Positions 1 to 11,437 of a stretch of DNA of 64,000 bases are shown piece by piece (positions within the stretch are counted from its first letter, which is position 1; each line of letters opens with the position of its first letter). The notes under the pieces were generated by a model. The model had not been told where the DNA came from. It ran no database searches and saw only the letters and a program-made list of their open reading frames with translations. The position numbers and the translations under genes were made by a program. Source of the stretch: Sodiomyces alkalinus F11 (lineage: Eukaryota; Ascomycota; Sordariomycetes; Glomerellales; Plectosphaerellaceae); NCBI RefSeq assembly GCF_003711515.1, contig NW_021167088.1, positions 1,201,769-1,265,768 of the forward strand, given 5' to 3'.

Positions 1-3000
1 CCTGAACGGGCAACGAATAAGAAACCTCCAAGCGTGGACGACCGATCACTCTCTTCATCAACTGACCAATTCGAAGAATGACCAACGTGGCACACAGAAA
101 ATTGGGCGTGATACGTGATCGAGAATAACGAAAAAGGTTTGCAGTTGAACGATTACTCAAGATCTGGGTACTTACTTTTTATCTTTTGGTTGCACAACGT
201 ACGCTTTCTCTCTCCCACTTCGGAAGGTAGGCAGATAATTAGCCCAGTCAACTTACTACTCTATTATTAGCCCCATAATTCTCCATTTTCACCCGAACAA
301 GATCAGCATTGCTGCTTGTGGAAGCAGCACGGCGAGGCGATGATGGTCTGGGTCAAAATATCTAATAACAGAGAGAAGGGCCAGCGCGGGAAGATATCAA
401 AGGCGAAAACAAGATCGACAGAAACTCTCAAGGCGACGATTTACAGGTTACAGGACCTCTTTTATCAGACACCCTAACCGAACCGGGAGTTTTCGGTCCT
501 GACCTCATAGTTTTTTTCTGGCGTGGGTGAGCTACCTAATCTAATCCATGACATTCACCTAAGGTAGGTAAGTATCCGACTTCGTGTACGAGAGTACCTT
601 ATACATAAGGTACCTATTCAGAGAACCGCGTCCCGCTACATCGTCTCTGTTTGGCAGTGTGGGCCACCTGCTCACCTCACGAAGAACGAACTTCCATCGA
701 AGAACGGCACAAGTTCTGCTTGCCTCGGACCGATGCGAAGAAGTGAAGATCACCCACTTGGCTCACGCGGGGGTCATTGGAGATAAGACGAAAAAGGGAG
801 AGGGCCTAATGATGGGGGGGGCGATAGGCAGGGAGAAAATGGGATCACAGAATGGGAAGGAAAATGGCAGGACATAGCATAGGTGCTCGTAGTATTACCT
901 GGTTGTGTGTGAATTCAGCGTTTCCAAGGTACGAGGCCACCGAGGCCATATCCTACGAAGTACCACATCCGCTTCATACCTTACCTTATGGGGCTGGGCA
1001 CGAAGCGACAGGGATACCCCTGTCTCGCGGCATTTTTCTTGACTGAAACTGGACGCTAGTAGGCCGCCAGCACGACCCTGATCCACCTATCGACTGGGAC
1101 TGACTGGAGCTTGCATCTTTTCCATCTCCCCTCTCAATGCCTCAATGCTACTCCATCGGCTTTCTTACAGGATGTAGGTACGTTGTATTATTCTGGCTTC
1201 TCTCGCGAGCAGCCGCCAGTCGAATAGGTTCTCTTATTCGATTGTGTACAACGTACACCGTTTTGAACTCTCACCATTCTCACCATCTGCGTCTCATCCA
1301 TGCAATGTGTTGCCGACCCCCACGTTCTGCACACCCGTCATGTAGAAGACTGGATGTAGCATTAGGAATACCGGAGGCTTCTGTCAAGTTCCAGCTTGGT
1401 TATTGTTTCTGGCGAGTGAGTTCGTTGTCGCTCACACCCTCTTCTTAACAGCCAGTGAGTACCTGCATCCATAAAAATGAGTTGGACTGTAACAACATTC
1501 AAGAACTGCGTGATGCCGGTTGAGATTATTATCGTGCTTTCTTTAATGGGTGATTGTGTGATTGTTTCTCCCGTCCGAACTCGAGTACACTTTTGCCCTA
1601 CTGAAATCCCGGAAAGCACCGTCATTTGAACCTTGAGACGAACCGGGAAGTCGACAGTAGAAAGGGGTGGGAGGGTCGGTAAGAAAAGAAAGAGGGGAGA
1701 GTAGACTACTTCGAGAATCCTCCAAACTGGGCGTACTTCTTTGTCTCCCCTTTTTCTTTTCTTTTCCTTTGCTCTTTTTCTTTTTTTTCCTTGTCGAGCC
1801 ATCAAGAAGGTGTCGTTTCAACTGCAAGTGACGGCCATGCGGTGGACAGATTGATTCGTCTGTTCGGCCCATCTCTCCCCTGTTTTGTCGCAGGGACGTC
1901 AAAGAACAAGGATACTGGGATTTGCCGGATGACTCGCACTCCCGGCGACCGAGCCACTCACTACCTTAGTCTGCCTGCCCTATAAACCACTTTTCCAACC
2001 TCCCATTTGTATAGAACACACCTGTGGCTAGTACTGCGATATTTTCAGTCCTTTTTTTTTTTCCTTCCTCCCCGTGCCTCGAAAATGGAGAGCTCGTCTC
2101 GTCCCCAGGCGTCTCTGGTACTCGGTCGGTTGAGAGCCGAGCCTCAGCTCAGCCTACGGAGTACCTCCCGAGACAACACAAGGCGGTATTGAATTGACTA
2201 GACCTGTTAAGGTAGAGAGAGTACGTTGTGTTGGGTGGGTTTGCATTATGACACTGTATCTTCGTCAAAATCATGCTTCAGCTGAGTCGAGAGAGGGCAA
2301 GATAAGAGCATGGAGGGGGAGGGGGATTCATCTCTTTCGCCCGCTCTCTTCCTCTCTCTATGTTTGTGATCTTCCGGTACCTGCATAAATGGAGGGCAAA
2401 GACGACGCTTCGGTGACGAGACGTTAAGGTCCTTCAATTTTCAAACTTCCCAGGACCCCCGATCTGGGACTGGAAGATGGAAATTTCAACCAACTTTTCT
2501 ACCTGCATGCCAGTTACTGCACTCGTGCCTTAGACTCGACCCTAACACCTCAGGTACACACATAAGGCGTTGTCAAATCTGGAAACGTTGCTTGTGGCAT
2601 GGCCGACCTAATGGCGTAGAAACGATCGAATTTCGACCAAGCCACCCAATTCCTCCACCCCTTTCCGGAGGTTCGTCGTAGGAACTAGGTAGCCGCAAAT
2701 TCTTTAGGATGGCTCCGAGATTCTTCCTACTTCGTGTCCCGTACGCTTGAGGCAAACATTCAAAAACGTCCGTTTTTTTCTTTCTTTTTTCCTATTACTG
2801 GTCGCGATCGTAGCAGAATCGTCGGAGAATAGTTAGAACCACATTTTTCGGTATTATTTTCCCCCTTCTCTTCATTTCCCACATGCACCAGGGCGCAGCA
2901 TTGTGGTGCAGGTCTGCAGCGATGACTAACCGCATAGCACTCCGTATTTGGGTGATACAGGGAGGGGAACACGAGAGGGAAAAGCAACAGTTCGATCCCT

Positions 3001-5406
3001 GGGCAGATCAATCCGCCTCCTGCCGCCAGCCCGGGAGTCGGTATGACCGTGATCACGGTCAATCCACAGCTCAATCAAGGCAAATCGGCTTCAGCCTACC
3101 CTGTGCGATATACTATAATAAATATACAAGTACAAGAGAAACCCGCCATGTGCGCCCTCTTCTGCTGAAATTAAAACGTGACCAAACGCAACACTCTTCC
3201 TTTTCTGCTGAATGGCGACTTGGGGACAGAGCGGCGGCCGGATGGGCTGAAGAAAAAAAGAAAAAAAGAGACATGGGCTCCTTTCACGCACGTCTGATCT
3301 TCCCCGCCAAAGCTGGGGTGGTGTGCAGGGGACGGGGCAGCGCCAAGTGGATGTGGGGAAGGCCCCCTTGGCGTGGTGGCGCTTTGGGCGTTCCGGGAAC
3401 CTGAGAAAGGGAAGATCTCGCGGAGGGACTCGCTCCCCCCTCACATTGGACGGCACAACGCGTGCGAGAAAGACTCTTCATTGAAAGCCACTCAATTATT
3501 TCAGTTAAGATATTTAATAGTATACTTGGGACTTTAGCTTCTCCGAAGCAGGGGGGTCGACCGAGCGAGATGATAGAGATGTGGCCTTCGAGGAAAATAC
3601 CAAGAGATCGTCAACGCGGCGGACAGTCTAGACCGATACCGGCTGATGTCATGTTCGCAGATTACCTACACGTACAACGTACTGCGAATTGAGCTCGACG
3701 GCCGATGTGTGACGGCGGCGGTTTGTGTGGGGATCTTGCTGACGGAATGGCTTCATAATGGAAGCTAGTGGAAGCAGTAGACATCGTAGCCGTCGTTCTT
3801 GAACTCCTCAACGTCCCTGAACCCGTAATCCATTTTTTACGGGGCGATGGCCCTTGCCGTGTCCTTAGTTGGGATACCTCGGCCAGGCGGTAGAAATGGC
3901 AGAATAAGGCGTTAATCAATTGGCATTGCAGAGGCGAGGTGCAAAACTGTGGTGGCGGCCGCGGTAGCGAGACTGATGGGAACATAACATGCTAAATTCC
4001 CGTCCGCGGTTCCTGCCGCCATAGGCAGACACAAGCCGAGAGGGTCGGTGGGTAGAGCCCGGGTTGTGGATCAACTCCTCCTGGGGTAAAGGATGGACGG
4101 TCCTGTCTAGCACGAATGCCATGAAACTGGCACCCGAATACTTCCTACAGTCCCAACGGGGGCCGTCCGTCCTCGAGACACAGTTCAGTTACAGAGTACC
4201 GTCAGAGCTTCGAGGCAACAACCTGCTCCATGAAATGGGAATCAATAAGGTAGGGAGAGGAGCGCAGTGGCATTGCATCACGGTGAGTTGCCCGTGGTCG
4301 CATTCTGGGCGAACAAGGGGGCAAGGGAACCAACCAACAGGCCTATCATCAATTGAGAGCTAGAGTCGCACGAAGACCTCGTGCCCTGCCCTGCCCTGCC
4401 AACAAGCGGAAACGTCAACTCCGCAACCCCGAAGTTTGCACCTCGTGCGTTTAAGGCGAACTTTTGCAGAAATCACCTTCTCGTCCAACTTTTTTTCTTC
4501 TCTTGTTGTTGTTGTTGTTGTTGTTGCTGCTGTTCTTCTGCTCCTTTTTCTTTTTCTTTGTTTCCCCTTAAGAAATGGAAAGAAAGGGAAAAGCATAAAC
4601 GGAACTGACCGCAGATCAAGGGGAATTTCAAGGGGTTATGGAGTTTTGCGCAAGGGAGGGAGATTACTCCGTAGACCTCTGGATGCGAAACTGTCAGGTC
4701 GCGCTTATTGGCGTCTGGATGGTCTCGGCCCGTTGGTGCGTGGGAAGACGCACATGTACGTGTACAACGTACGTGATGAGCTGGGTGAGAGTGGACGGGG
4801 TGTGGCAAAGCAACTTGTTGGTCCAATCCACATGGACAACGTAGACGCCCATGATTGCCGCTGGGTCTCTTGACCGTCCTATTGACCGAGTCTGGATATG
4901 CTTTACTGAGCACTGAATGAAGTGAAGTTTGGGAAGGAAAAGACGAAGAAGGCTCAGACAAGCAACCGAACAGGCGAAGGGAGGTATATTTACATAAGGG
5001 TCCCTTACATAATAGTGACTACCTTACCTACCTTACCTACGTTGTAGGTGAGGGTCTGAGCCCAGTACTTACATACAGTATATATACAGTATATACCGTA
5101 GTCCATACTGTCGAGTCTCGGCAGTCCCCGTGGTCTCCATTGGAGTTCCGATAAAGATAAGATACGATAACGATATGGGCTGGGGTTCATTTCCCCAGAG
5201 AGGCCCCAAAGGAAGCTTGGATGCCTAGCATCATCGTCACAAACGACGACCGACGAGCCCTGTATTCCCAATCCATCTTTTAGATGACGGCAGCAGGCTT
5301 TTCCTTGCGCCGTATCTGCATAAGAACCAACACACGAACGCTCCCTGTCCGAGTCTACCCACTTCGCCCAGCTAACCGGCATTCGTTCTCGACATCGACC
5401 AGCACC
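1..5406. other. Gene-poor intergenic region
   Basis: I see no reading frame with splice signals, codon bias or recognisable protein motifs here; frames are short and mostly lack ATG starts. The stretch holds poly-pyrimidine tracts, a GTT run near 4503-4534, and several copies of short near-palindromic motifs such as GTACAACGTAC (1246, 3672, 4762). The last few hundred bases should include the aminopeptidase promoter. Lineage-specific or non-coding genes cannot be excluded. Confidence 0.5.
4503..4534. repeat. GTT/GCT trinucleotide repeat
   Basis: About eight GTT units followed by GCTGCTG. It lies in intergenic DNA, so frames through it that encode poly-Q or poly-V are not evidence of a gene. 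Confidence 0.85.
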
Positions 5407-7039
5407 ATGGCCCCGCCTCAAGCTGCCCTCGACTTTGTCGACTTTGTCAACGCCTCACCGACACGTACGTTTTAGACGAGCCACATCTTGTTCCATCCAC
5501 CCCCCAACCGTCTTCCTGTCCACTGCTAACAATATCGTGTTTGTTTTCCCCTCAGCCTACCATGCCTGCGCCCTTGCTGCTGCCCGTCTCGAGAAGGCCG
5601 GTTTCTCCAAGATCAAGGAGCGCGACCCATGGGCTTCCATCCTTCGGCCCGGGGGCAAATACTATCTAACCCGCAACGGATCGTCCATTGTGGCTTTTGC
5701 CATTGGCAAGAAATGGCGTCCGGGCAGCCCGGTGGCCATGGTCGGCGCGCACACCGACTCTCCGTGCCTCCGCATCAAGCCGGTCTCGAAGAAGGGCAAC
5801 GCCGGCTTCTTGCAGGTTGGCGTCGAGACGTATGGCGGCGGCATCTGGCATAGCTGGTTCGACCGCGATCTCAGCATCGCCGGCCGCGTCCTCGTCCGCG
5901 ACGGCCAGGGCAATTTCGTTCAAAAGCTCATCAAGGTCGGCAAGCCGCTGCTGCGCATCCCGACGTTGGCCATCCACCTGGACCGGAGCTCCAGTTTTGA
6001 CCCGAACAAGGAGAACGAGCTGTTCCCCATTGCCGGGCTGGCATCGGCCGAGTTGAACAAGAGCGGCCAGGCAGCCGGCAACGGAGAAGAGGAGAAGACG
6101 ACGCAGGGCGAGGAGGAAAAGGGGGGGGAGGGCGGCGGCGCCAAGGATGATTTTGAGCCGCTCAAGGCCATGACGGAGCGTCACCACCCGCACATCCTCG
6201 ACGTCATCGCGTCGCACGCCGAGGTGGGGGTCTCCGACGTGGTCGACTTTGAGCTCGTGCTGTACGACACCCAGGCCGCCTGCGTGGGCGGCCTCAACGA
6301 CGAGTTCGTCTTCTCGGCGCGGCTCGACAACCTGAACATGACGTACTGCGCGGTCGAGGGCCTCGTCGCGTCGGTGCGCAAGGCGGACGCGCTGGACAAC
6401 GACGCCACCGTCCGGCTGGTGACGTGCTTCGACCACGAGGAGATCGGGTCCACGTCGGCGCAGGGGGCGGGCTCGAATCTCCTCCCGGCGGTCCTGCGGC
6501 GTCTCTCGGTGCTCCCGGCGGGCCGCAACGACGCGGCGTCGGACGCGTCCTACGACGCCGTGGTCGACGCCGCCGGGTCGCCGCCGCAGGGGGACGAGTC
6601 GACGGCGTTCGAGCAGACGCTGGCGCGGTCGTTCCTCGTGTCGGCCGACATGGCGCACTCGGTGCACCCCAACTACGCGGGCAAGTACGAGGCGTCGCAC
6701 CAGCCGGCGATGAACGGCGGGCCGGTGCTCAAGGTCAACGCGAACCAGCGGTACGCGACCAACTCGCCGGGCATCGTCCTTTTGCAGGAGTGCGCGCGCC
6801 ACGCCGACGTGCCGTTGCAGCTGTTCGTGGTGCGCAACGACTCGCCCTGCGGGAGCACCATCGGGCCCATGCTGAGTGCGAAGCTGGGAGTGCGCACGCT
6901 CGACTTGGGGAATCCGCAGCTCAGCATGCACTCGATCCGGGAGACGGGCGGGAGTCGTGATGTTGAGCATGCCATTCGGTTGTTTGAGAGTTTCTATGAG
7001 ACGTATGGCGAGCTGGAGGCCAAATTCTTTGTAGATTAG
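5407..7039 (+). CDS. APE4: Aspartyl aminopeptidase, M18 family (APE4/DNPEP type)
   Basis: A metallopeptidase that removes N-terminal Asp or Glu from peptides; the yeast relative Ape4 is cytosolic and reaches the vacuole by the Cvt pathway. Model: exons 5407-5464 and 5556-7039, 513 residues. The 91-bp intron has donor GTACGT and branch GCTAAC, and the join restores the conserved N-terminal SPTPYHA. All M18 metal or catalytic positions are visible: His in GAHTDSP (about residue 85), Asp in RLDNL (about 276), the Glu pair in DHEEIGS (about 311), Asp in ADMAHS (about 384) and His in SMHSIRE (about 477). Residues about 194-217 form a Glu/Gly-rich low-complexity insert. Length is near the family norm (about 480-500). 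ATG 5407 is chosen because the family begins just before this motif. An AATAAA-like signal lies near 7329. The family assignment is firm; the Cvt route is inference. Confidence 0.95.
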
Positions 7040-7620
7040 AGCAGGGGGGATGATGGCGGTAGGTAGGTAGTCCGGATTGTAGGTGACTACTAGGTAGGTT
7101 GCTTACATCGTGGCTCCATGGTGGGAAAACACGTTTAAGGAGACTACAAGTTCACCAAGGAAAGAACAGCCGGCTTGGTTTTCCTAATCCATGCCGTGTC
7201 ATTGACCACGCGTGTTCTCTTTTGTTGTTTCGTTTAATTTTCCTCTTTTCCCCCTTCATGGACATTGTTTCCCTCTCTGCCCCAATTCAATCGAAGCCCT
7301 TGATTTAAAAGCCTGGGATCTTACTGTCAATAAACATACAACCACCATCCGTCTCTTGAGCCTGGTCTTGAGGAACGGCGTGGGCATCTCCAGAGGTTCA
7401 TATTTGACCACCACCACCACCACCACCACCACTACTACTACAGAACTTGAGCTTTCCCATACCGTTGAGGGCTCCAGCAACCAGCAGAATCATCTTCACG
7501 AAGCCGGAATCTACGAAGTATCAGCTGCAGTACGTGGGATTCTATTTTAGAATCATATCCCTCTTGCAAGGACCACAAATTTATGAGAACATAGAAAAGG
7601 ACAGAGATAATTCCCTCGAC
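7040..7620. other. Intergenic, aminopeptidase 3' end to small Cys protein
   Basis: No gene seen. It contains TAGGTAGG-type motifs just after the stop, an AATAAA near 7329 and a CCA/CTA trinucleotide run at about 7409-7441. Confidence 0.6.
7409..7441. repeat. CAC/TAC trinucleotide repeat
   Basis: Roughly eight CAC units followed by TAC units, in the presumed 5' leader of the gene starting at 7621. Confidence 0.8.
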
Positions 7621-8241
7621 ATGTGTTCCAGCGTTTATTATTTCTATAGCTGCGGACATTTCGAACCTACCGTCTTCCGGTGCGACAGGGTCTCGGCCAA
7701 TTCGGCGCCGCTGCCGATGTTGTGTCCTAACCGGACCCCGGGCAACAGCTGCATTACCCGACTTTCGGAGCCTTGCCACGACTGTGCACAGGCCCGACGA
7801 GAGGCAGGCCGCGAGGTTGTCCCTCCTACCTATCCGTATGCACTGCCGACGGCGGCCCCGTGGCCCGCCAACTGGGTCACCACTCCCCCCATGACCTTCA
7901 ACGTCTGGGGCATGCAGCAGCCTCCACGCCACAACGGCCAAGTCGGAGGTCGACTTGTTCGGAACAACCAGTCGAGTCAGCTTCAGACGGCGCCGCCGCG
8001 ACGTCACCAGGTCCAGTCGCAGCTCCAGCTCCAGCTCCAGGTTCAACAGCGGCGACATTCCCCCCCTCAGAGAGATGCGGATGCGACGGCGCCAGGCACA
8101 GAGCAGGTACAGAACCAGGCTGACGAAGAAGATATCCAGCCGCTCGAATCGAACGTATTGGAGAATGTCGGTCGACATATTCTGGTTTATGGGAACCATT
8201 ACACCCATCTCGCTCCTTCGACCGCCTGGCGGCATGGATGA
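7621..8241 (+). CDS. Hypothetical small protein with N-terminal Cys/CGH motif
   Basis: Single-exon frame of 206 codons from ATG 7621. It opens MCSSVYYFYSCGHFEP and carries spaced cysteines at residues 2, 11 and 20 and in PMLCPN, NSCITR and PCHDC. This Cys-aromatic-CGH start is a recurrent pattern in uncharacterised filamentous-fungal proteins and suggests a small metal-binding fold (inference). The C-terminal half is Gln/Pro-rich with QLQLQLQ runs and looks disordered. There is no signal peptide or membrane segment. The frame continues open upstream to 7447 without a better ATG. The ordered Cys/His-rich head and the size support a real gene, but the function is unknown. Confidence 0.55.
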   Translation: MCSSVYYFYSCGHFEPTVFRCDRVSANSAPLPMLCPNRTPGNSCITRLSEPCHDCAQARREAGREVVPPTYPYALPTAAPWPANWVTTPPMTFNVWGMQQPPRHNGQVGGRLVRNNQSSQLQTAPPRRHQVQSQLQLQLQVQQRRHSPPQRDADATAPGTEQVQNQADEEDIQPLESNVLENVGRHILVYGNHYTHLAPSTAWRHG

Positions 8242-9060
8242 TGCTGAAAGAAGGGGGGGGGGGCTGTAATCTGCTGTCCTTGGGGCGAAATCATTCGCAT
8301 CCCTTCATGTGAAGCGCATCTATCTCCTGCGATCTTTGGGGGGAGCCGGCTGACTTGTTCAGTGGTGGTGTGAAATATATCGGATCTAGGGCGCTGGATA
8401 CGATGACACAAGACACGGAGGGAGTCTAGGATCTATTCCCAGGGGGGCGGCGTTACGGGTATCGGGTACTTGGCAAGCAACCCTACCTTAGGGAAATGAA
8501 TAATAGCTAAGACGAGACGAAGCACCCGTTGGAGATGTTGGTGGGAGACAATTCAGAGCTTCAAAGCACTTTTCTAGGTATTTCGTATTTCGTATTTCGT
8601 ATTTCGTATTTCGTATTTCGTATTTCGTATTTCGTATTCCGTATGTACCCAGGATCATACACTGTCCTTACGCACTGGTCCTCCGTAAGGCACTTACAAC
8701 TGATTGATTAAGTAATCGTCCATACCTTACGTACCGTGCTTACCTAAGGTAGTCCATGGGACATGTGGCCTTGGCCCAACGTCCCAGTTCCAAGCCCCAT
8801 TTTCGCATCCATCCAAGACCCAATCGCCATCGCCAACAAATATTCACCCAGTGGTCCCAACCAAAGCTCTTATCGTCATCGTTGGGCAGTGGATCTGTCT
8901 TGGATACCCTGCCTGAACAAGCATGATATGACATCCCCGTCGAGGAGGTTCTGAGCTATCTCTCATCTCTCACTGAAGATCTCCATCGACATCACTTTCC
9001 ACCTTCACGAACCCTTCGACCTCTGACGCTCATCGCATCGACATCCAGATAGTGACCAAG
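8242..9060. other. Intergenic / SEC12 promoter region
   Basis: No gene seen. It includes a heptamer microsatellite (8579-8642), a CCTAAGGTA motif near 8742, and a CT-rich leader ahead of the SEC12 start. Confidence 0.55.
8579..8642. repeat. (TATTTCG)n microsatellite
   Basis: Eight perfect copies of the 7-bp unit TATTTCG followed by one variant, in intergenic DNA. Confidence 0.95.
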
Positions 9061-11149
9061 ATGGGGCCCCCATTAGAGGTTGCTAGACTGACTCTCAACT
9101 ATCCACCTTACTCCTGCGACTTTGACCCCCAAGATGCGACCAAACTCCTTGTTGGAGGCGGTGGTGGTGCCAACCGGAGTGGCGTCGCCAACAGAATAGT
9201 ATGCGACCAGAGAAAGAGAAATTCTGGAGGGGAGAGAAACCCACCAAATCTCCAAGGATGAGACGCTTGCTGACGTTGGACTCTGTTACTGGGAATAGAC
9301 AGCGATCGACACCTCCCGAAACGAGATCCGCATCATCGGCGAAATCGACCTCAGCCGAAGCGAAGACAGCGTCAACACCATTGCTGTCGGCCAAAAGAAC
9401 AAGAAACAGAAAATCGGGCCCAAGTCGGCCGAAACACTCGTATACGCTGGTATCAACTCGAACCCGGCCGACGTCGAGAAAGGGAACAAGAATGAACACT
9501 TTCGCGTCTTCTCGCTCTCTGCCGCAGCGACTGCAAACGCTTCGGACGAGAAGCAAGCGCATGCCCATGCCCTGAACCTCACCGAGCTCTCCCGCACCGC
9601 ACTCTTCGAGCAGAGGCCCGAGGACAAAGAAGCCTACCAGCGCTTGTTGCGCCTGTCGCCCCTGTACCCCGACCGGCCGCAGCTGGGCGCCGTGGCCACG
9701 GGCTTTGCGAAACAAGCCCAGATTGCGCTCTTCGACGTCCGCGCCCCCGCCGCCGCCGCCCCGAGACCCAGGGGCGTCCTGGAAGTATCCAAGGAGGCGA
9801 CGGACCTGGACGTGGTGCAGACGGGGGATGACTCGTTCCAGGTGGCGTACTGCGACGAACGACAGATCTTCGTCATCAACGTCAACAAGACCGACATCAC
9901 GGGGCCCGACCTGGTGTACAGCATGCCCGAGGACGGCTCGGGTCTGAAACCGTCCTTCCGCGCCATCCGTTACCTCTCGCCTGGGTTCATCATGGCCGTG
10001 TCGAACTTGCCCAAACAAGCCGGCGTCATCCTCTCGGCCATTCGTCTCCCCTCGCTGGACAAGAAGGGCAAGAAGGGCAAGGAGACCGAGGCCCGGCTGG
10101 CCGCCTCGGCCAGACTCCCTCGCTTCATGAGCCGCGCTACCTCCTTCGCCGTGCGCAACCTCAACCCTCCTACCACCCCCGGCGGGCCCCTCGGCGACAC
10201 GCAATTCGTAATCGCCGTCGCCGGGCAGCAGTCTGTCTGCCTCCATTCGGTCGAGCACCGTTCCGACGCCAACCTCGACCTCCTCGTCGACCTCCTCCCC
10301 CTCGCTACCCTCAAAGACGTCCACCAGTTGAGCATCACCTCGCTCGCTCTCTCCGTCTTCCTACCGCCATCGTCCCCCTCCACCTCCCCTTCTTCCTCTA
10401 CTTCTTCCTTTACTTCTTCCTTGACGTCCTCAAAACCCGCCCCGCCCGGTCTCAACCTGCTCCTCGCCTCCGTGGCCATGGACAACTCAGTCGCCGTCCA
10501 CTCCATCCCACTCAAGAAGCTGGCGGCCAAGCCCGCCGCGCGCTACACCGTCGCTTTCGCCCCGCAGAGGACGGGACCCCGCAACGTCATCATCGCCCTA
10601 ACCATCACCGTCCTCATCCTCGCCGCCGTGGTGCAGTACGTCATCTCCACCGGCATCGACCCGGCCCTGCTCTTCCCGGGACGGCCCTCGCTAGCACGAT
10701 CCGGCGACGCCGCTGCTTCTTCTGCCGGCTCTGCCGGTGTTGTCACCTCTACGACCCCCGTGCCCACAATCGAACCCGAAGTCCTCACGCCCGGGATGTT
10801 CCTCTCCCGCCTGCTGCCGGACCTCCCGGAGCTGCGGGTGGGTGACATTTACGTCCTCCGCGAAGAGGACGTCGAGTTGGAAAAGCGGGAGGGAGGAGAA
10901 GGAAACGACGACGACGGCGGCGACAGCGCTTCGAATGGCGCTCCGCGGCGGATCCGGGCGATGCTGCATGACGAGGAAGCGTACGGCCCCGCGGCGGAGT
11001 GGGAGGCGCTGAGTGCCGAGCAGAAGGAGCTTTGGAAGAAGAGGCTCGCGGACGCGGGGTACTGGGCTGAGAACATGGGTGAGAGCGTGTTCAAGGGGGT
11101 TGTGTTCGGGGAGATTGCTCGTGTCGTGGAACAGACGGTTAGTGGCTAG
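9061..11149 (+). CDS. SEC12: SEC12/PREB-type guanine nucleotide exchange factor for Sar1
   Basis: An ER membrane protein that loads Sar1 with GTP to start COPII vesicle budding. Exons 9061-9198 and 9299-11149 give 662 residues. The 100-bp intron (GTATGC donor, GCTGAC branch) joins in phase 0 to give NRI-TAIDTS. Evidence: the N-terminal glycine-rich GGGGGA motif with following SGVANRI (residues 32-46), characteristic of the Sec12/PREB propeller; a long beta-propeller-like cytosolic region; a Ser/Thr-rich loop near residues 405-425; one hydrophobic membrane segment at about 476-497 (start NVIIALTITV); and a C-terminal region of about 165 residues, acidic in part, expected in the ER lumen. The topology is type II as in yeast Sec12. 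The first exon is fixed by the glycine motif. WD40 blades cannot be delimited by eye. Confidence 0.9.
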
Positions 11150-11437
11150 CGGAGGGGTTGGAAGATGAAAATGAATGGGTCCTTTTCTGGTTCTTCTTCT
11201 CGAACGGCTGTGTATATACCAGAGGCTCCTCAGGATCTCCTTTCGATGTCGGGCTTTGTTACGGCCATGCTTGGGACCTCTACTTCAAGTGACGGCGCCG
11301 TGGTTATAATAAAAAAGGGTTATGTATGCGTTGATGTATTTAAAATTCCGTTGGTTCATTGATCGATCATTCTCCCCTATGAAGACAGACAGACCTAAGA
11401 CGGCATCTTGCTTTGGCAGCCTCCCAGACGAATCGCC

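Noticed and set aside
5666..6970. 434-codon minus-strand frame opposite the aminopeptidase
   Set aside because: Arg/Val-rich shadow of a GC-rich gene; the plus strand carries the full set of M18 motifs.
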